64,000 nt of DNA, taken from Durusdinium trenchii. Taxonomy: Eukaryota; Sar; Dinophyceae; Suessiales; Symbiodiniaceae. Under the pieces are notes generated by a model. It saw only the letters and a program-made list of their open reading frames with translations. It made no database searches and had not been told where the DNA came from. The stretch is taken from NCBI GenBank assembly GCA_963970005.1, contig CAXAMN010021362.1, positions 1,067,026 through 1,131,025 of the forward strand, in the 5' to 3' direction. A program made the position numbers and the translations under genes. This document shows, in pieces, positions 37,684-48,352 of the stretch (positions within the stretch are counted from its first letter, which is position 1; each line of letters starts with the position of its first letter).

Positions 37684-38125
37684 ATGACGGATCCTCCAGT
37701 GTCATCTCAAGCTGCCACTAGCACAGCTCCCTGGCGCACTCCATCCACGTCATCTTTGTCGACCACGCCACAAACACCAATGGACCTGTGGAACCAAGCT
37801 GGCTGCACTCCCGCCAAGCCTTTACCTCAACGCTTGTTCACTACAACTATGTGGCACCTATCCCGATGGAATCCACACCTCCAACTACCAATCATCCAAC
37901 CCCACCGCCGACGGCGCACCCCTCGCCGCCAATCTTCGATGGCATCGATACGGCTCCCACCACCCAGGGACCCAACCCCACTGGCCAACCTCCACCCAAC
38001 CGACCATCGCGATCTCAGACTGCAGCCAGAGCAACTGACGACACCAGCGCCGATGACGTCGTCCTGATCTCGCCGCCAACCCGTCCGCCACCACCCAAAC
38101 AGCGCCCGGACCGCCCCCAACCCGT
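37684..38125 (+). pseudogene. Broken ORF of the plus-strand array, cut by a Copia fragment
   Basis: Begins at ATG 37684 with a Ser/Thr/Pro-rich segment (MTDPPVSSQAATSTAPW). Around 37830 the better frame changes to one reading LVHYNYVAPIPMESTPP, and it continues Pro-rich with DDTSADDVVLISPP. It stops making sense at about 38125, exactly where minus-strand gag sequence begins. This is consistent with insertion of the gag fragment, or with a rearrangement joining the two. Confidence 0.4.
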
Positions 38126-38129
38126 TTCT

Positions 38130-38974
38130 CAACGCACTCATCTTTGCTTTTGCGTCCTGGTAGTTGTCCTGCCAGTCATCCCAATCAAACTCTTCACCGT
38201 AATTGGTTGGGGAGGGATCCATTAACACTTCATCCTATCCAGCTGCCCAATCATATGACAGTTCTTCATCAGAATAGTAGGCGTCGATGGGTTTTCGAAC
38301 AGGACACGACCACCGGGATGTTGTGGACTGCAATGTCGACTCTTGTCCAAGGATAAAACTCATGGACTTCATCACTTCTTCAACTGTCAGTCCTGTGGCC
38401 CCAGTGTTTGTCAAAATGAGCTGCAGCTGTTCCTTTGTAATGACGCTGCGACGCAAAAACCACCATGCACGAACCTTCTCCGGCAGATTGACATTGTGTG
38501 TCACCTGAAGCCGTCGTGCACAACGAGTGCAATCGTTCATGTAGTCTTGAAGTGTCTGATGCGGCTTCCTTTGCAGGCGAACAAAATATTGCTCAAAATC
38601 ATCCGGCAACTCAGTCAAAGGATCATATTTGAACCCTCGATCCAGCCTCGTGAACAATGTCTCATATGCGTCTTCTGCAGCCATTTGCTCGATGCTCATA
38701 TCTTCAACCAGGTTTCAAGCTTTTCCAGTCATCAATGTAACCAGATTGTACACAATTTCGGAACCACGGTTTCCAATCTGCATCTTCTTCTTGTAAATCT
38801 CACATCGTTTCCTGAACTCTCTGTAATCTTGCATCTGGTTTGGTTGCTAAAAACAGGCACATAATTGTCAAGCTTAGCGGTGCTCACCCCACTTGGCACT
38901 GATTGCAGACCGGCAGTCTGCGAACCAGAACCTGTAGACCCTGGACCATTGGCTTGTCCTGTCTTTGGAGGCAT
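38130..38974 (-). pseudogene. gag: Ty1/Copia-type retrotransposon gag, degenerate
   Basis: Starts at ATG 38974 (MPPKTGQANGPGSTGSG) and breaks by a one-base frameshift near 38835. It resumes as YREFRKRCEIYKKKMQIG, then has a stop where a tryptophan is expected (GKA*NLVEDMS) near 38715. The best part reads FVRLQRKPHQTLQDYMNDC and LPEKVRAWWFLRRSVITKEQ, the helical gag/UBN2-like region of Copia elements that are abundant in Symbiodiniaceae. An in-frame TAG at 38235-38237 interrupts a tail that continues to about 38130 (WDDWQDNYQDAKAKM). No protease, integrase or reverse transcriptase follows, so this is a truncated dead copy, antisense to the surrounding array. Confidence 0.75.
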
Positions 38975-39360
38975 GTCAACACCAAGCCCCCGCGGATGCC
39001 CCGAAGGGCTCCGCTACCAACAACAAAAGTTGATAGGTAGCTGAACAATAATCCAACTCCAAACTCAACCAATGTAAAGTGGCCCACAAAGTCCACTCAC
39101 TGGAAAACAACACGCGCGCGTCATGACCACCAGCCCACTCAACAGCCAGCGATCATTTTCGTCTCCGGAGTCCCACCCTCACTTGGGCCATACATCACCG
39201 AATGAGTACCGATGAAATGACCTTCGAAATCCGGTGGATTTTCACACCGTTTTTCCCCAAACAGTGTGGACACACTGAGTGGTTCTGAAGTTCTGACGGT
39301 AGTAGAAAAGCAGGTGTGCTTAGATCGCTGTTCCGCGCGGGTCCGGCTAATTCGCTGCTA
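38975..39360. other. Upstream flank of gag fragment, no gene seen
   Basis: This is where a 5' LTR or leader of the Copia copy would lie, but I see no terminal repeat partner elsewhere in the window. Open frames are short and unsupported. Confidence 0.4.
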
Positions 39361-39834
39361 TTTGCAGTATATTTGATGCCTCTCGAAACCCTCGAAGCGC
39401 ATTTCGACCGCGCAGGCTCACAAAGTCTGGGTGCCCCGGGCGGGTGCTTCTAAAACGACTGCGCTCGCACATGATGGTCACTTTTCGTGGCAGGTGCAAG
39501 GGAAGCCTCGTGTTTCCGTGCTTCAAAGTCGACTTTTCGTGACAGGCGCAAGATGTTTTGCTTCGAAATGCAGTTTTCGTTGGAGGCGCAGCACTTTGGA
39601 CATGGTGGTGATCGTTGAGGAGCTCAGATTTCGTGACAGGCGCGGTGAATCGTGACTTTTGGACACGTGGCTTGTTTGCAGATTTCGTGGCAGGCGCAGC
39701 ACTTAATGAACCTTGAAGTGCAGATTTCGTGGCAGGCACACCACTTGGTGAACCTCGAAGTGTAGATTTCGTGGCAGGCGCAGCACTTGGTGAACCTCGA
39801 AGTGCAGATTTCGGCTCACGCGCAGCACTTTGTG
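39360..39834. repeat. 42-bp tandem repeat (GCAGATTTCGTGGCAGGCGC...)
   Basis: Clean units start at 39678, 39720, 39762 and 39804, spaced exactly 42 bp; more diverged units extend left to about 39360 with variable spacing. Because 42 is a multiple of three, the minus strand stays open and encodes a repeated APATKSAL-like peptide. It is probably a minisatellite and not a gene, though similar repeats do occur in predicted dinoflagellate proteins. Confidence 0.8.
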
Positions 39835-39839
39835 CTCTC

Positions 39840-40090
39840 AGATGCTCACTCTCACTCTCCCACTTTCACTCTCACCCTCATTCTCACTCACTCACACACA
39901 CTCACACTAACACTCACTCTTCACTCACACCCACATTCACACTCACACTCACTCACTCTCTCACTCACACTCACTCTCATCCACACTCACTCTCACTCAC
40001 ACTCACACTCTCACTCTCACTCACACTCACACTCGCACTCACACTCACACTCACTCACTCTCCCACTCCCACTCACACTCACACTCCTCA
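39840..40090. repeat. CACTCT/CACACT microsatellite
   Basis: About 250 bp of mixed hexamers (CACTCT, CACACT, CACCCT). It keeps both long plus-strand frames across it open and makes them Ser/His/Leu-Thr repeats; neither is a gene. Confidence 0.92.
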
Positions 40091-40099
40091 CACTCGCTC

Positions 40100-40438
40100 A
40101 GACCTCGGTCACGATCCCGCCGCCCGCAAATCTAGGTCTTTGGTTTCACCCCATTCACTGACCTTTTCGTCAAAAACATGTTGGACCATGGCCTTTTCGA
40201 ACTACCTCCCACGCTTTGTACTGTTACTCCTTTTTCCTGTTTGAATTGATCCCTTTCCAATTGAACTACCTGGCTTTTGAGTAGGTTTCCTTTTGTATTG
40301 ATCTCCAACACTTACGCGTTGATTTCTCCTGCCTCTTTTTGGGTTTTATTGACTACACTGACTACACTTTTACCTTTCACATTGCGACAATTTAGACAGA
40401 CTGACCTTTGTTTCTTTACCGTTCATTGTCCTTCAGCC
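40100..40438. other. Pyrimidine-rich spacer in the plus-strand array
   Basis: T- and C-rich DNA with no supported frame, ending in CCTTCAGCC just before the ATG at 40439. The pattern matches the spacers in front of the other frames of the array. Confidence 0.4.
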
Positions 40439-41181
40439 ATGCCGACCTGTTGCTCTTCTTCAGATTCAGAACATCGCTACCGCGATGGCGATCGTCCTTC
40501 CTCTCGTTCCGGGACCGTCCACCAGCCGGAGAAGAGGTGGACTACGATGCGGAAGGAGAACCTGGCCCACCTCTTCCACCACAACACCCTCCTCCTACCA
40601 CACGACCTCCTACTACACCTCCTCACCCATCGGGACTTTCTCTTGGCGCCAGAGTTCGAGCCGTCGCCCATGATCCACAGTCTCGCCATCGATCTGATCC
40701 ACCACCTCGTTCGGATCATCACACTGACCGACATGACAGACGAGCACACACCATGATCGGCCTCGTGATCATCGTGGGCGCGATCGTCACTCTGCTTGAT
40801 CGTGCTCGGGGTCGCCGCTCTGCTGATCGTGACCGTCGCAGCGATCAGGCGGTGGTGGGCAGAGGCGTGGAGGCGAAGGACGAAATCGAGGATGTTGTGA
40901 GGCCCGGACGTTGTGTAGATGCTCGTGGACGAGGAGTAGGTGCTGAAGGAATCAAGGATTTCTTGGAGATGTTGGCGTTCGGAGGGCCATCAGCAGCGTC
41001 TGGGCCGCTCTCCTCCCAGGAGCAGACCGCCAGCATCGACGAACTTGCCCAGATGGAACATTCGTTGGCAACCTCACATAGCTTGAACACCTTGCAGGAA
41101 AATGGTGATGCCCTCCGCCTTTTCGGTGGCCTTATTGAGATTCGCCTCGCATCAGTTTCAGGATTGGGATTACTTTCTTAA
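40439..41181 (+). pseudogene. ORF with possible membrane segment, plus-strand array, frameshifted
   Basis: Starts at ATG 40439 (MPTCCSSSDSEHRYRDGDRP). Near 40530 the protein-like reading passes into another frame that runs to a stop at 41181: an acidic/Pro-rich part (EEVDYDAEGEPGPPLPP), then MIGLVIIVGAIVTLLDRARGRR, a likely single membrane-spanning helix followed by positive charges. A helical region comes last (EGIKDFLEMLAFGGPS and IDELAQMEHSLATSHSL). One indel separates start and body. No family was recognised. Confidence 0.4.
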
Positions 41182-41199
41182 ACTTCTGCGACCTCATTG

Positions 41200-42060
41200 C
41201 CACGTTCTTTTTCGAGATCAGGAACGTCCTGGCAGCTGCGAAGAGTGTACTGCCCCACCCCTGCCTCCACCCGCCATGGTTCGCACCGTGATGGAGCCTC
41301 TTTCGCCTCTTACCTGCTGTCGTTTGGCGAGTTCCTTTCCCGCGGCGGCACAATCACTTAGTTCTTGAGCCAGGTGGATCGGATCATGGATCGCGAGCCC
41401 GCGTTCATCCTCCTGATTCTTCCGGGCCGCAAACACTTACCACGCTGCTGAAGAAGTTCTGTTGAGCATTTTGGGAGAAGGATTTCTTCGCCCGAGCTCA
41501 TGGCAGTAATCCGATCACACACCCAGCCTGGGTTTCTACTGCCGTTGCTGCTTTCGGGACATGGTGGCCATGAAGATGGTCGAGCTGATGATTCCATCCG
41601 CTTGCCTTCCGGGTATCAATGTGCTCTTCACACCGCCTGCAAGTATGGTGGGAAACAATCCGGCCGCCCGTGCTTTGTGGCAGGAGAGCGCTTGCCCCGC
41701 AACCTTCAACATAATTTCGTGGTCAATCAAAGAGGACTCCCTGCGGACAGCCTGGCTAGCCACTTCTATGATGTTGTGAAGGTTCAAGTGCCACACGGCT
41801 GTGAGTCAATCGGTCTATGCTGGCCTGTTCATTGACTCCGAGGAGTTGACCGCGTTCAATGTCGCCTTGAACGATTTCTACCCGCTTTCCTGAGCGGCCT
41901 CAGGTTTTCAAATTTCATTCTCTTTGGCGCAGCGCCTCGCGATCTCCTATGGAGACCCGACTATTCTGCCCCTCGGGTTTCTCTTCCCATTTGACCGCCA
42001 AAAGAGCTACCATGGACTCTTCTCAGTCCACTACTTTCCTCACATTCTGATTTCGCAATT
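41200..42060 (+). pseudogene. Degraded ORF remnants, plus-strand array
   Basis: Protein-like segments lie in shifting frames: WVSTAVAAFGTW near 41530, then MIPSACLPGINVLFTPPASM and NNPAARALWQESACPATFN from 41560. After an in-frame TGA near 41780 comes SVYAGLFIDSEELTAFNVAL to a TGA at about 41890, then ISFSLAQRLAISYGDP beyond it. Several stops and shifts mean it cannot now encode one protein. No domain is recognised. Confidence 0.35.
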
Positions 42061-42235
42061 TTAATTTTACACTTTTGGGTACATCAGCGTCCTTGATGGT
42101 TTCTGTGGCTCTCCTTGTACAGCTGCTCGAGACTCGCCCCGTGTTTCTTTACTCATCTACTATACCCTTTCCTACGCAAGCCTCTTTCTGATCTACGTTG
42201 GAAATCCATCCGGAGCAAACTCCTCTCGGCTTTTC

Positions 42236-43365
42236 TTGATCTCGCAGCGCACTCTACTCGACTCTATTTTCCACTCACTGGATGTCCTTCAAGAGATGCC
42301 TTACACCATCGACATCCCTGGAGTTCTCCCGGATGACCTGCAACAATTACTTCGTGATCTGAAAACCTCCACCTCTCGGATGGTCGCTGAGGTCCAACGA
42401 GCCAATCGTGAATCGTGACTACCTTCTCAACCTTGGCTTCCACCTCGTATACCACCCTCCCGGCCTATCCTCCTCCCTTTGGCCCAGCGCCTCCCTTCAC
42501 TTCAGTCGTAGTTCCTACCTCTCACCTCGATGCTCTTCCATTCGCTTTGGACGCAAATTCATATTGATTCTGATCACCAACCCATCAAGGATGTTCGCCT
42601 GGTTGATGTGTTGAGCAGGAAACAGGAGAACTGGACTCTCCGACTCGTCGCCAACGGCCGCTTGGTTCAAGTTGAAGGTTTCCGGAACCGGCAGGAAGCC
42701 TATCTTTGGTCTTCTCTGCCGCGCAAGATTTTCAAGAGCATCGCCCGCATCATTGGTCACCTTCACGCTCCTGCTTTGAAGGATGATTGGGATGAGAAGC
42801 GTAAGGGCTTAGACTTGCATCAGATGCCCAAGCACAGCACTGAAGGTGTGCAACCAGGTCGAGAAATTGCTCAAGGAGAACGAGATTCCCCCATTGCCCC
42901 CGGTACACCAGAGGAGCCCCCCAAGACCAACCTGGACAAGTCCAACACCAACATCACACCTCCCGTTCCTCGTTCGGGCACACACTCGAAAGTCATGTTC
43001 GTGCTTCTCCCTCTGATCCCTCGAAGAGCCAGGCTTCCTCCGCCGACCCCCTGCGCTGCCGACCTGTTTTGGAAGATGAAGCTCCTGGCACAACCGCCAA
43101 GAATGAAGTGGAGAAGTGGATCAGGGCCCATGTCAAGGAGAAGAGCCGCGTCACCAAGCTGGTCGAGATCGCCGCTGAGATCGACTCTATTCTCTCCTCC
43201 CTGAAGGCCGACAAACTGGACACTCCCAACCTCTGTCGCCTCGTGGGGATGGGACCCCAATCTCGCTACCAAGGCTACACAGAACGTTCTGGTCCGCATG
43301 TTGGCAACCGACAACGCCTTGGCTTCCTGATGGTTTCCACATCACCAACTAGCGGAATGTTGTGA
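42236..43365 (+). pseudogene. Helical ORF remnants, plus-strand array
   Basis: Three consecutive protein-like pieces in different frames. 42236-42418 is helical (VLPDDLQQLLRDLKTSTSRM). 42530 to about 42990 reads VDVLSRKQENWTLRLVANG, then PRKIFKSIARIIGHLHAP and a charged Pro-rich linker. About 43000-43365 reads KNEVEKWIRAHVKEKSRVTK and LVEIAAEIDSILSSLKADKL. The last part would form a long amphipathic helix. Frame changes near 42420 and 43000 suggest indels. No known domain is seen. Confidence 0.4.
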
Positions 43366-43419
43366 CCGTGACCATGTCTCAAGGCTCCTACCCACTTTTA
43401 GTTCAACACCACCAGTTAC

Positions 43420-44687
43420 TTTGTTTTGTCTCTTCTTCGACTTCTTCAGCTATGTTGAATGGTACTGTACTCTTTCATACTTGGAGCGCCGCCCATTGGT
43501 CTTTTTGAAAGGCCAACTTTGCCGCCTGATTCTTGTTCGCACCTTACCCACCAGTTCTCGCCGCACCAATCTTCTTCCGCTTTTGCATCGTCTTCGCCCC
43601 AAACAACCACTCTACCTCAACGACTACCTCCACTCCGCTGTGGTCTACATTCCCCCACAACGCGTTGCCTTCTACATTGGCAGCTCTATACACACACTTT
43701 TCGATCGCGAGATGTCTCGCGCCCGCAAGTTCAGACAGACACCATCACTACTCGCTCTATGGAGGTCTCTTACCAACGTCACCACCATCCACAACTCAAC
43801 CATCCTTGAACCAACCCACTTCTTCACCGACTTGGCTTCAACGTCCACAATACACCTTTCCCACCGCCAGAACGGGTCCTATCGGGATCACACGTCTTCA
43901 TCGACAACAGCGACGCCGCGAACGTTATCACGCACAAGAGTGCCTTCTCCGTCTTCAACTTCTTCGGAGCTCGGACGTAATTCACCTCCTTCATGCATCG
44001 TCTCGGTAGCAACACCAAGGAGTTGTTCTACATGCACTTCCCAAACTCTCCGCAGCCATGCCGCTTCTCCAGATGTCCTCTACCTGCTTTGGTCCCAACA
44101 TATATATTGATGAACCCTGGAGATCACGAGCCTCCGCCCAATTGAAGCTGATTTTCCGTTTCCGCAAGCTGCTCATTCCCCCGGCCCACGCTACACTTCG
44201 TCTCCTACAACTATCCCACGATATTCTCCACCACACCCGTCAACATCTACGACATTTTCTTCAACTACACGCTCATCTCTTTCCACCTCTTCAGGCGCCC
44301 GCTTCTCCTATTGTCGAGATCAAGTCCCACCCCTGGGACACTACATCTTCAACTTCCGCCAATTCCTTCGACGTTGGGAACCGGAGCTACCTCTAAAGTG
44401 CGCCTGCCATGCGAATCGTGCTGATTTTTGGCGACATCCCGACTCCGGTCACGTCATTGGTTTCGCCTCAGATCTCTTTCCGGGACTCATGATCTCCGAG
44501 GCCAATCTACAGGACACGATTTGGCCTGAAGAACGGCATTTCTCAACCATTCCATCACTCAACTTGAGAAGTGGTTCCGCTCCTGGCACCGCCCCGCTCA
44601 CCTGCAGATTGAATGACAAGAATTCTTTCGACGACAATGGCGACACACCTTTCCGTCGCTTTACCAAGAACTTCATCGTCGGCCCCT
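43420..44687 (+). pseudogene. Last degraded ORFs of the plus-strand array
   Basis: Open frames overlap with frequent breaks. The clearest late piece, near 44340-44560, reads FNFRQFLRRWEPELPLKCACHANRADFW in two parts, followed by SGHVIGFASDLFPGLM. A CxC pair followed by a GHV-x-DL stretch faintly recalls a motif upstream of reverse transcriptase in some protist and animal retroelements, but no reverse transcriptase follows: the minisatellite at 44688 begins at once. Treat the resemblance as a hint only. Confidence 0.35.
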
Positions 44688-44994
44688 TTTGGAGGAAGTC
44701 TCGTGCGAAACGCTCGTTTTGCAGACTTTGACATGCGAGTTTTTGAGGAAGTCTCGTACGAAACGCTCGTTTTGGAGACTTGACGCGTGACTTTTGGAGG
44801 AAGTCTCGTACGAGACGCTCGTTTTGGAGAATTGACGTGACTTTTGGAGGAAGTCTCGTACGAAACGCTTGTCTTGCAGACCCGAAGCGTGACTTTTGGA
44901 GGAAGTCTCGTTCGTTTTGGAGTCTTGGAGACTGCACGCGTGACTTTTCGAGGAAGTCTTGTACGAAACGCTCGTTTTGCCGACTCGAGGCGGG
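44688..44994. repeat. Six-unit ~52-bp minisatellite
   Basis: Six units of 50-56 bp share GGAGGAAGTCTCGTACGAAA and CGCTCGTTTTGGAGAC. Unit lengths vary, so frames shift; the minus-strand open frames across it (repeated ETSSKSH or TRLPPKVT) are repeat translations. It abuts the end of the plus-strand array. Confidence 0.85.
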
Positions 44995-45002
44995 ACTCGA
45001 AG

Positions 45003-45627
45003 CCTGGTGGAAAGTGCGTTTGCGTGGCGCCGTGCCACTGGGGAGTGCGAAACATGCTGGCGCACTAGAAGCAAACATCGCATGATACTGCGGACGTAAT
45101 TCCCCCACAAGGTCCGCACTTACTAGAAGCAAACATATCACATCATACCACCGTTCATCCCGCGCACCAGCGACACGCCGCGTTTGCGCGGCGACATGCC
45201 TCTGGGGAGCGCGAAACATGCTGGTGTAAACGTGGCGTGTCTGAGCGGGATGATTAGTGGTATCATAGAATATATACGTTTGATTTCTTGTGCGCGGTGG
45301 ACCGTGTGGCGAAATTACGTTCGTTATGTCGCAGTGCCATGCGGATTTGCGCGGCCTTGGTGTTTGCGTGGAGGCGTGCCACTGGGGAGCGCAAAACATG
45401 CTGGGGTAAACGCGGCGTGTCGCCGGTGAGCGGGATGAATATGGCGGTATGATGTGATATGTTTGCTTCTAGTAAGTGGCGGACCGTGTGGGGGAATTAC
45501 GTCCGCGAGCAATGTCGCAGCGCCATGCGGATTGGCACAGCCTTGGTGGAAAGTGCGTTCTCGCTGCGCCGTGTCACTGGGGAGCGCGAAACATGCTGGC
45601 GTAAACGCGGCAGGTCGCTTGTGAGCG
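45003..45627. repeat. ~190-bp tandem repeat block, about four copies
   Basis: The core GCCACTGGGGAGCGCGAAAC followed by ATGCTGG-GTAAACGCGG occurs near 45030, 45208, 45380 and 45570. Between copies lies a second module (GGACCGTGTGG..AATTACGT..) ending in ATGTCGCAGCGCCATGCGG. The copies differ by substitutions and small indels. No gene is supported here. Confidence 0.8.
45090..45506. repeat. ~95-bp inverted repeat, arms 45090-45185 and 45408-45506
   Basis: The left arm begins GCGGACGTAATTCCCCCACA and runs through ACTTACTAGAAGC and CATATCACATCATACC to ACACGCCGCGTTT. The right arm is its reverse complement with few differences. The spacer is about 220 bp. Such arms could form a cruciform, or mark a small transposable element or an inverted duplication within the tandem block. 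Confidence 0.8.
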
Positions 45628-46531
45628 ACAAGAGCGTATACCACAAGAGTGTCCTACAAGAGTGTCTCACAAGAGTGTCCCACAGGAGTGTCCGACAAGA
45701 GTGTCCCATAAAAGTGTCCTACAAGAGTGTCCTACGAGAGTGTCCCACAAGAGTGTCCTACAAGACGGAAGAGTGACCCACAACCGTGTCCTACAAGACT
45801 CTCCCACAAGAGTGTCCTACAAGAGTTTCCCACAAGAGTGTCCTACAAGAGTGTCCCACAAGAGTGTCCTACAAGACATGAGAGTGCCCCACAAGAGTTT
45901 CCTACACGAGTGACCCACNNNNNNNNNNCAAGACATGAGAGTGCCCCACAAGAGTTTCCTACACGAGTGACCCACAAGAGCGTCCTACAAAAGTGCCCCA
46001 AAAGAGTGTCCGACAAGAGTGTCCCACAAGAGCGTCTTACAAGAGTGTCCCACAAGCGTGTCCTATAGGAGTGTCCCACAAAATTGTCCCAGAAGAGTGT
46101 CCTGTAAGAGTGACCCGCAACAGTGTCCACAAGAGTGTCCTACAAGAGTGTCTCACAAGAGTGTCCTACAAGAGTGTCCCACAAGAGTGTCCCGTAAGAG
46201 TGCCCCACAGGAGTGACCCGCAAGAGTGTCCTACAAGAGTGTCCACAAGAGTGTCCCACAAGCGTGTCCTACAAGACATGAGAGTGTCCCACAAGAGTTT
46301 CCTACACGTGACCCACAAGAGTGTCCTACAATAGTGCCCCAAAAGAGTGTCCGACTAGAGTGACCCACAAGCGTGTCCTACAAGACTGTCCCACAAGAGT
46401 GTCCCACAAGAGTGTCCCACAAGAGTATCCCGTAAGAGTGTCCCACAAGAATGTCCTACATGAGTGTCCCACAAGAGTGTCCTACAAGAGTGTCCCACAA
46501 GAGTGTCCCACAAGAGTTTCCTACAAGAGTG
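45628..46531. repeat. 13-bp minisatellite ACAAGAGTGTCCC
   Basis: About 65 units of ACAAGAGTGTCCC or ACAAGAGTGTCCT with point variants. Since 13 is not a multiple of three and the unit lacks stops in either strand, all frames stay open and translate to a 13-residue repeat (HKSVPQECPTRVS on the plus strand). The open frames are artefacts of the repeat. Confidence 0.93.
45919..45928. other. Assembly gap (10 N)
   Basis: Ten Ns inside the 13-bp minisatellite. The 47 bases before the gap (45872-45918) are identical to the 47 bases after it (45929-45975). Confidence 0.98.
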
Positions 46532-46534
46532 TCA

Positions 46535-48345
46535 TTTGGACATATGTAGCTTTTCCGTGTTTGCATTGGGGTTCGTGCGCTCCATCTTGTTTTGCAATTG
46601 CTGCGCTGTGGCATATACCATTCCTTGCCACCTCAAAATAGTATGTTCTATTATTTTGGGGTGGGTGGAGATATCCGCATCAATTTATATATTTCTGGAC
46701 TCTCAGGATCTGACAAATAATTTCAAGAATGTCATAAACATTTCCAACTTGGATCCGACATGAGACCATCTGGGTGGGACCCACCCCCCCTAGAGTTGAC
46801 CAAAGTTGACTCAGCTCGGATTACCACGGACAGTGTCATAATGGGCAGTTGAGTAGTCAACCGCCCTTGATGCTGCTGCTTGCTATGGTCCCACCATCCC
46901 GGCTCTGCGTGGCTAACACGAACCTCTAAGCCACTGATGGTTGTTTACGCCGGTTCTTCCTGGCTTTTTTGAATATGTTTTAACAAAATCTTCGAAAACC
47001 CAGCAGATTTGCACATGTTTTCCAATCTCTTTTCCTCTTCCACTGCTTCCTTGCTGTTTGTTCTGTCCTTTTCCACCTGTTTCTCCCGTTGGCGTCATTT
47101 AATGGGTAGTTGCGTAGTCACCCACCCCCTCAACTAATTTCATTATAGAGGTTGTATGAGGTTGTACCCTGTCTTTTTCCACCAAGTTTCCTTCATTGGG
47201 TGGTTGTGTAGTCACCCACCCTCTCAAATCCTTTTGTTATATTGGATTTGGTCGCCATGTTCCTGTACTTCCACCTTTCTCCCTGTTTCCACCTATCTGT
47301 ACATGCTTTTTGTTCCAAATTATTGTCCTTTTGCTCAGTTTCCTCCCAGTGAAATGGCAGGTGTCCTCGCCTCACAAACATTCTCAGCCTGTGGACTTTG
47401 CTTCGATGCCTTCCAAAGCATTGGACCAAGTGCGCCTCCCCACTTTTACCCTCCTTCCACTTTCTTTCCTCTTCCCCCTTCCCCTGTTTTGGGCCCCTGG
47501 CCGGCTGTCGGGCGTAAGCCCTAATTTTCAGTAGACTTAACAGTTATAGCCGCCTTTGTGGGATCACAACGGAGCCCTGCGGCCGACCCGCTGGCACAAT
47601 CCTGTAGCCGAGCTTCACACCACCACGAAATGGCAGGACACAAATATGGCGGGGCCATGAGGTGTTGATTCTCTGGGCGGAGCCAGGCCTCTCCCACAAG
47701 GTTGTCAAGGACTGGATGGAGAAACATCTGTTTGTCCTCCGAACACATTAATGGTGACTTTGGTTGCACTCCACCAGTTCCAGGACAGCTTCAGCTTAAA
47801 CAATGGGACCTGGACTTATCGCGACCATCAACACCACGATTGAAATTAATGTTCCCAAACGATGCTCTAAATGACAATGCAACGCCTCATTCTGTTCGGC
47901 CGTGTAGCTTTCAGCTACCGCCATGGACTATCACAAGTTGCCATGGCTCTACAAAACAGGTCACACGCTAAAGCCGCTAAAGGCTGCTTGAGCACCTCGC
48001 AAATAACTTTAAATCATGAAGGGAAGCTGCAAGTCGCTAAAAGTTCCATGATCGAATGCACGTTCATCAGTCCACCGTCTTTCTTCTCGACTCCGAGCAA
48101 GCTGACGCGAACCCCCAGCCATCCACAACAATGAAGAAAACAAGTAGGCCATACAATGTCTTCTCAACAAACATTTACACGAGATGTGTTCTTTCAAACA
48201 TGTTGTTGACCTGATGAACATGCTGAAATGGGTATGGCCTTGGAGGCTGACCCATTGCTGCTTCGCCTCTGCGCTGCAGCGACTCAACCCGAAAGGCATC
48301 GAAAGGCCTGTGAAACCGTTTTGGCTTTGTGATGCGCATTGCCAA
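46535..48345. other. Intergenic DNA with a short dispersed repeat
   Basis: No supported gene. A ~50-bp sequence containing GGGTGGTTGTGTAGTCACCCACCC with a following CTCAA--TTTTGTTAT occurs at about 47103 and 47200, with a more diverged copy near 46845. The motif CCGGCTGTCGGGCGTAAGCC at 47501-47520 recurs with one change at 55423-55442. The minus-strand frames at 47521-47769 and 48009-48356 have no motif. Confidence 0.45.
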
Positions 48346-48352
48346 CATTGCT

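Noticed and set aside
39729..40244. Ser/His/Thr-Leu repeat protein of about 170 codons on the plus strand
   Set aside because: Created by the CACTCT microsatellite; two other frames are equally open.
44330..44687. Reverse-transcriptase-linked CxC...GHV motif
   Set aside because: Only a short resemblance; no polymerase motifs follow, so it is not called as a retroelement gene.
45628..46531. Long ORFs of about 80-113 codons on both strands across the 13-bp repeat
   Set aside because: They are the unavoidable translation of a stop-free 13-bp tandem repeat and occur in all frames.
45628..46531. CRISPR-like array
   Set aside because: Units are contiguous 13-mers without unique spacers, and the genome is eukaryotic.
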